Positions 8,611-12,232 of a DNA stretch of 12,232 nucleotides are shown here, piece after piece. The notes under the pieces were generated by a model. The model was not told the origin of the DNA. It was given only the letters and a program-made list of their open reading frames with translations, and searched no databases. Each line of letters opens with the position of its first letter. The first letter of the stretch is position 1. The stretch covers positions 1 to 12,232 of the forward strand of contig UROJ01000019.1 of the NCBI GenBank assembly GCA_900549335.1, given 5' to 3'. The translations under genes and the position numbers were made by a program. The DNA comes from an uncultured Collinsella sp. Its GTDB lineage: Bacteria; Actinomycetota; Coriobacteriia; Coriobacteriales; Coriobacteriaceae.

Positions 8611-10335
8611 CTACGAGCGCAGTGTAATTTTATCGCGCAGCGACTTGAGGTCTTCGGTGACGGTGCGGTCTTCCTGGATCATCTTCTGGACCTTTTTGTA
8701 ACTCGTGCTGACGGTCGAGTGGTTGCGGTTGCCAAATTCGGCGCCTACCGCCGTGGTCGTCATCTCGCACATTTCGATGGCAAGGTAGATAGCGATATGG
8801 CGTGCTTTGGCGATATTGGCGTTGCGACGCGGGCCGATGAGCTCCTCGTGCGTCACGCCGTACTGCTCTTCGATGACGGACTGAACCGTCTGGACGTTGA
8901 TCTTTTTGGCCGATGTGTCGAAGTACTGGCTGGCGATGGCGTCGATATCGTCAAAGGTGAGTTCCCCTCCCTCGCGCTCGCGGTCGCCCGCCTCGCCGGC
9001 GCAGCGCTCGCAAAAGCTCTCGAGTTCGCGGATGTTGGTGCCTGAGACCTCGGCCATGTGTTTAAAGTGCTCGTCGGTCAGGTGCCCGCCGTCGCCCCCA
9101 TAGGCCGCCAGCAGCGAGTCGTCGCCTGCCTCGGGAGCGGCGACGATGGTGTTCTCGTAATAGCGCTGCAAGATCTTGTATTTCATCTCGTAGCTGGGCT
9201 CTGCGACCAGGCAGAGCATGCCGGCGTTGAAGCGGCTGGTCAGACGCTCATCCATGCTCAAGTCCTTGGGGGCGCGGTCTGCCGCGATGACGACCTTCTT
9301 GTTGTTGCGGATGAACTCGTCCATGAGCTGGAAAAAGTAGTCCACGCTCGCGCGCTTGCCGATGATGTTTTGGATGTCATCGATGATGAGCACGTCCACG
9401 CCGTGGTACGCCTGCATGATGGGGGCGTTGCTCTTCTTTTGGCGGTCGAACTCGGTCATCAGGTCGTCCAGATATGCCTGGGAGTTGGCATACTTGACCT
9501 TGATCTCGGGCGACTTCTCGGCGAGCTCGTTTTTGATGGCGAGCAGCAGGTGCGTCTTGCCCAGGCCCGATTTGCCGTAGATGAACAGCGATGTGCACGT
9601 GCCGCGCTCGTCCGCGAGGGCGGCAAACTTGAGTGCCGAGCGATAGGCATGGCTGTTCTCGGGGCCGTAGACAAAGTTCTCAAAGGTAAATTTTGAGTTC
9701 GCGGCGAGCGGGGCTCCATCCGTATTCTGCTCGGCCGGCACGGTCGGTGCTGGCATGGGTGAAGCGGGGGTCGCAGCTTGCGTGGATTTAGTTGGCGCTC
9801 CGCCCTTCATCTGGTTCATCATGCGACGAAAATCATCGGCCGAGAGCGTGTTTTTGATTGCAATGCCCGAATCCGCGCCCGCCGCTGCGTCGTGAGCGAT
9901 GGGCATGTGCGTGACGGGTGCGTTCGTTGACGTCGCCGCCGCGGTTGGCAACGGTGCCATGGTTTCACGGGAAACATCGCTGTGCTGGTGCTCGATTGTC
10001 GGCACGTCGCCTGCGGAGGCCGGTGCCGCCGGGGAAGCGGCGGGAGCCGTGGCGGGCGCCGTCGCGGCAGCGGATTCCGTTGCGGCGCCTTGCGGTGCCA
10101 CGATGTCGAGCGCGATCGGTGCAAAGGCGATTTCTTCCAGATAGGCCTCAATAGTCGGCTGATGCTTTTTGAGCTGCGCGATGGCAAAGCGCGAGGGGGC
10201 CTCGATCGTGAGCGTATCTTCGGTCAGGCTTATGGCGCGCGATTGCCCCAGCATGTTGATGAGGCGTGCATCTTGACCGCCGCGCTGGCAAAAGGCGATG
10301 GCGTCCCCCAGGATGATGCTTGCTTCCTCGTCCAC
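8611..10335 (-). CDS. dnaA: Chromosomal replication initiator DnaA
   Basis: DnaA is the AAA+ initiator that binds origin boxes and melts the origin. At 574 aa it is longer than usual (about 450-500). Domain I covers about 1-75. Domain II is a long Ala/Pro/Thr-rich linker (80-213). The AAA+ domain carries Walker A GKSGLGKTH (254-262), Walker B VLIIDD (315-320) and the Arg-finger region RLTSRF (364-369). Domain IV (about 475-574) has the helix-turn-helix signature as GNRNHSTV (535-542). The usual RDH is RNH here, so Asp is replaced by Asn538. The GTG start at 10335 has CGGGAG 5 nt upstream. The gene begins 15 nt after the GHKL-wHTH gene, so the two are probably cotranscribed. A parS-like sequence is embedded in the linker codons. 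Confidence 0.97.
   Translation of the reverse strand: MDEEASIILGDAIAFCQRGGQDARLINMLGQSRAISLTEDTLTIEAPSRFAIAQLKKHQPTIEAYLEEIAFAPIALDIVAPQGAATESAAATAPATAPAASPAAPASAGDVPTIEHQHSDVSRETMAPLPTAAATSTNAPVTHMPIAHDAAAGADSGIAIKNTLSADDFRRMMNQMKGGAPTKSTQAATPASPMPAPTVPAEQNTDGAPLAANSKFTFENFVYGPENSHAYRSALKFAALADERGTCTSLFIYGKSGLGKTHLLLAIKNELAEKSPEIKVKYANSQAYLDDLMTEFDRQKKSNAPIMQAYHGVDVLIIDDIQNIIGKRASVDYFFQLMDEFIRNNKKVVIAADRAPKDLSMDERLTSRFNAGMLCLVAEPSYEMKYKILQRYYENTIVAAPEAGDDSLLAAYGGDGGHLTDEHFKHMAEVSGTNIRELESFCERCAGEAGDREREGGELTFDDIDAIASQYFDTSAKKINVQTVQSVIEEQYGVTHEELIGPRRNANIAKARHIAIYLAIEMCEMTTTAVGAEFGNRNHSTVSTSYKKVQKMIQEDRTVTEDLKSLRDKITLRS
9961..9976. promoter_or_regulatory. parS: parS-like centromere site inside dnaA
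   Basis: GGTTTCACGGGAAACA on the plus strand matches 14 of 16 positions of the parS consensus TGTTTCACGTGAAACA, the ParB binding site. On the dnaA strand it encodes VSRET (residues 121-125), the peptide that parS gives in this frame when it lies in a coding region. It falls in the variable linker, where sequence is free to change. parS sites cluster near origins. Both mismatches break the palindrome, so affinity is uncertain. Confidence 0.6.
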
Positions 10336-10350
10336 TGTTTCTCCCGTTCT

Positions 10351-11703
10351 TTAGCTCTGAGCTCGCACGCGAGCGGCGCCGAGTTCGGTCAGATGGTATT
10401 TCTGGCCATGCTTGATGACCAAGCCAGCCTGCGCCAAGTCATTGAGCGTGCGTGACCAAGTGGGGGCCGAGTTTCCAAACGCCCTCGCCAGATCGGTTGC
10501 ACCGCACGCTTGATTTTGCGCCAAATAGCCTAGTGCGGCGTTGCCGCGATCGCTTACGAACACGTCCGGTTGTGGCTGCGCATACTGATTTGCTGCATTA
10601 GGATACATCATTTGAGCTGCTGGTTGTTGAGAACTCTGCATCGGCGGCACTTGCTGTTGAAAACTTTGAGGCCACTGTTGGTAAGGCTGCGGAGGCATCT
10701 GCTGGGCCCAGGGGTTGTACTGCTGCTGCGGCATCTGCTGGTACGGCTGCTGATATCCCTGCTGGTACTGCTGCGGGAACTGCTGGCCGTACCCCAGCGG
10801 CGGCATCTGTTGATATGGATATCCCTGTTGGTACGGCTGATAGCCCATTTGCTGGCCACCCGGTGCGCCCGTCGCCTGCTGCATTGCTGCTGCATCCTGA
10901 TCCGCCAGCGGCACGGCCTCTGGCATGTTTGGCGGCATCGACATCGATGTCGCCTGGGGCTCTTGTGTGGGAAGCATTCCGGGCTGCTGCATCTGCCTCA
11001 CGGGGGGCTGCATCTGCTGCGTTGCCATGGGCTGCTGCGCAAAAGCTCCCGGCAGGGGATATGTGGGCTGCTCCGTCTCGGGCCGCACGGCAGCACCGCG
11101 TCCGCCGGCACGCTCGATTTCCTGCACTCGTTTAGGGTTCAGGCTTACCGTAACCACGGTGCCGTTGCCCATGTTGTCCTCGATGGATACGGCACCGCCG
11201 GCGTTTTCCAAATACTCCTGCACCATGGGAAACCCTGCTCCGGTTCCACGGATATAGCGCTTCATCTTGCTGTTTGCGCTGGTAACGCCAAAGTCGAAAG
11301 CGCGTTCCTTGTCGTCGATGCCGGGTCCTTGATCAGCAAAGCGGATGGTGTCTCCGCCGTCCAGAATCGAGATGATGGGCTCGGCAAAGTGTGCGTGGAT
11401 AAAGTTTTCGACAATCTCGCGGATGACCATGAGCGAGATATGGCCACCTTGTTCTTTCATGCACTGGTAGACGGTGTTGGTAGTCTCTTCCAAATACGTG
11501 CGGACATCTTGCGGATCAATGACGATCACACGCGGTGTCGACAGCATGTCGTCATAGACGGCGATACGCGCGGCGTACATGGCTTTTGGCGCCTGCGTGG
11601 TCGTCTGCTCGCCTTCCGCACGCTCTTCGCGCACGCCGGTGATGTGCTCGTTGTCGGGTGCCGGGTCTCCAGAATCGACCATGGTGTAAAAGTCATCAGA
11701 CAT
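10351..11703 (-). CDS. GHKL ATPase with Gln-rich linker and C-terminal winged helix, function unknown
   Basis: I recognise domains but no named family. From the ATG at 11703 the product is 450 aa. A GHKL (HATPase_c) domain spans about 70-190: N-box REIVENFIHAHF (95-106), G1 FADQGPGI (122-129), G2 RGTGAGF (152-158). No His-phosphotransfer domain or transmembrane segment is visible, so it resembles SpoIIAB/RsbW-type ATPases more than a sensor kinase. Residues about 220-380 are low complexity, rich in Gln, Pro, Met and Tyr (repeated YQQ, QQM). About 381-447 looks like a MarR-type winged helix (ALGYLAQNQACGATDLARAF ... LVIKHGQKYHLTELG). It precedes dnaA by 15 nt and follows a DnaA-box cluster. 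The start is uncertain: the frame stays open to a TTG at 11775 (474 aa), which lies inside a DnaA-box repeat and lacks a ribosome-binding site. A TTG at 11736 has GGTGAG upstream. Confidence 0.85.
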   Translation of the reverse strand: MSDDFYTMVDSGDPAPDNEHITGVREERAEGEQTTTQAPKAMYAARIAVYDDMLSTPRVIVIDPQDVRTYLEETTNTVYQCMKEQGGHISLMVIREIVENFIHAHFAEPIISILDGGDTIRFADQGPGIDDKERAFDFGVTSANSKMKRYIRGTGAGFPMVQEYLENAGGAVSIEDNMGNGTVVTVSLNPKRVQEIERAGGRGAAVRPETEQPTYPLPGAFAQQPMATQQMQPPVRQMQQPGMLPTQEPQATSMSMPPNMPEAVPLADQDAAAMQQATGAPGGQQMGYQPYQQGYPYQQMPPLGYGQQFPQQYQQGYQQPYQQMPQQQYNPWAQQMPPQPYQQWPQSFQQQVPPMQSSQQPAAQMMYPNAANQYAQPQPDVFVSDRGNAALGYLAQNQACGATDLARAFGNSAPTWSRTLNDLAQAGLVIKHGQKYHLTELGAARVRAQS

Positions 11704-11770
11704 GCCGCTCGCAATCTTCAAAAAGGTTTCGAACAAATAGTAGCTCACCGCGCAATGTTTCTCATCTTTC

Positions 11771-11876
11771 GACAACTTTTCAAAACCTGTTGAAAACTTT
11801 GGAAAACGGGTGAAAAGTTCTCAACATTGCCAACATGACCTGTTGAAAACTCGATGAAATATCGTGAAAAGTTGTC
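11771..11876. promoter_or_regulatory. DnaA-box cluster upstream of the GHKL gene and dnaA
   Basis: Six box-like 9-mers lie within about 95 nt: TTTTCAAAA (plus, 11777-11785), TTTTCAACA (minus, 11788-11796), TTTTCACCC (minus, 11808-11816), TTCTCAACA (plus, 11818-11826), TTTTCAACA (minus, 11841-11849) and TTTTCACGA (minus, 11862-11870). The cluster is bounded by a perfect 11-bp inverted repeat, GACAACTTTTC (11771-11781) and GAAAAGTTGTC (11866-11876). It lies just upstream of the GHKL gene and dnaA, so DnaA bound here could both act in initiation and repress its own operon. I could not assign a confident leftward promoter inside it. Confidence 0.7.
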
Positions 11877-11946
11877 ATGCACCGCTAAATCGAGCTTGGC
11901 TTATGGGGGAACCGTGTGAACTGCGCAACCTTTTACCTTTGATTTC

Positions 11947-11976
11947 TTGACATTTGAACATTGATTTCCCTACAAT
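11947..11976 (+). promoter_or_regulatory. rpmH promoter
   Basis: A consensus -35 TTGACA (11947-11952) is followed after 18 nt by the -10 TACAAT (11971-11976). Transcription would start near 11983, giving a leader of about 65 nt before rpmH. The 70 nt between this and the DnaA-box cluster (11877-11946) hold nothing I can identify. Confidence 0.85.
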
Positions 11977-12002
11977 CTTCAAGCTCACGTGTCTATATCT
12001 GC

Positions 12003-12020
12003 GTCCGCGTCCCCGCGGAC
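12003..12020 (+). promoter_or_regulatory. Hairpin in the rpmH leader
   Basis: A perfect 7-bp GC-rich stem GTCCGCG/CGCGGAC (12003-12009 with 12014-12020) has a 4-nt loop TCCC. It lies in the untranslated leader, about 20 nt after the predicted start of transcription and 15 nt before the ribosome-binding site. There is no T-tract, so it is not a terminator. It may stabilise the messenger or take part in control of translation. Confidence 0.5.
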
Positions 12021-12048
12021 ACTCGAAATGCAGCAGGAGGAACTTAAG

Positions 12049-12183
12049 ATGAAGCGTACGTATCAGCCTAATAAGCGTAAGCGTGCCAAGACCCATGGCT
12101 TCCGTGCCCGTATGGCCACTAAGGGTGGTCGTGCCGTGCTCGCCCGTCGTCGCGCCAAGGGCCGCAAGCGTCTCACTGTCTAG
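12049..12183 (+). CDS. rpmH: 50S ribosomal protein L34
   Basis: L34 is a small, very basic protein of the large ribosomal subunit. The product is 44 aa, the standard length, starting [18 protein letters not shown] and continuing with the conserved [22 protein letters not shown]. The ATG at 12049 has an ideal AGGAGG 8 nt upstream (12035-12040), which decides it over the in-frame ATG at 11989 near the promoter. It has a strong promoter at 11947-11976 and is followed 20 nt later by rnpA, the conserved origin-side arrangement on the opposite strand from dnaA. Confidence 0.98.
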   Translation: MKRTYQPNKRKRAKTHGFRARMATKGGRAVLARRRAKGRKRLTV

Positions 12184-12203
12184 CAGCGATACACACATCT
12201 CGC

Positions 12204-12232
12204 ATGAAGACTATTAAGTCTCGGCAAGATTT
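12204..12232 (+). CDS. rnpA: Ribonuclease P protein component, first codons only
   Basis: The window ends 29 nt into a reading frame that begins MKTIKSRQDF, typical of the N-terminus of RnpA, the protein subunit of the tRNA 5'-processing enzyme. Its place directly after rpmH fits the near-universal rpmH-rnpA order. No clear ribosome-binding site is visible in the 20-nt gap, so translation may be coupled to rpmH. Confidence 0.8.

Noticed and set aside
10600..11060. CTG-rich repeats as a CRISPR array or tandem DNA repeat
   Set aside because: The repetition is irregular codon-level Gln/Pro bias within a coding frame, with no fixed repeat and spacer lengths.
11704..11775. TTG at 11775 as the start of the GHKL-wHTH gene
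   Set aside because: It overlaps the 11-bp origin repeat and lacks a ribosome-binding site. It is not excluded, because the codons between 11736 and 11703 look protein-like, so the start remains open.
10570..11793. 407-codon open frame on the plus strand, opposite the GHKL-wHTH gene
   Set aside because: Its Leu/Arg/His-rich repeats are the complement of the Gln/Pro codons of the real gene. The GHKL motifs on the minus strand are unmistakable.

Overview
This window is the chromosomal replication-origin region of a GC-rich actinobacterium. The proteins and gene order point to class Coriobacteriia, most likely Collinsella or a close relative. That placement is inference from gene order (rnpA-rpmH diverging from dnaA-dnaN-recF-dciA-gyrB-gyrA, with tRNA-Ile and tRNA-Ala after gyrA, as in other Actinobacteria) and from recognising the protein sequences. 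No search was run.

Layout from left to right: tRNA genes on the minus strand (a tRNA-Ile cut by the window edge, tRNA-Ala(TGC), then a full tRNA-Ile(GAT)), with a strong hairpin between Ala and the full Ile gene. Next come a long inverted repeat (324-509), the gyrA terminator, gyrA, a second imperfect inverted repeat, gyrB, a terminator, and the dnaN-recF-dciA block. The dnaN-dnaA gap is AT-rich and origin-like. Beyond it lie dnaA, an unusual GHKL-ATPase/Gln-rich/winged-helix gene 15 nt upstream of dnaA, a DnaA-box cluster, and then rpmH and the first codons of rnpA on the plus strand.

The origin looks bipartite. One DnaA-box cluster (11771-11876) lies upstream of the GHKL gene-dnaA pair. 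The other lies between dnaA and dnaN and includes an AT-rich stretch with five consecutive DnaA-trio triplets next to a box-like site. The recurring box is TTTTCAACA, one base off the common TTWTNCACA, and DnaA has Asn where the DNA-binding signature normally has Asp. A near-consensus parS site is embedded in the coding sequence for the dnaA linker. GyrA has Tyr at the position of E. coli Ser83.

Functionally, DnaA opens the origin, DciA is expected to work with the replicative helicase, DnaN is the sliding clamp, RecF acts in gap repair, and gyrase removes the supercoils ahead of the forks. RpmH and RnpA form the usual neighbouring translation and tRNA-processing unit. The least explained gene is the GHKL-wHTH protein. 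Its place between the origin boxes and dnaA suggests, but does not prove, a role in controlling dnaA or the origin.
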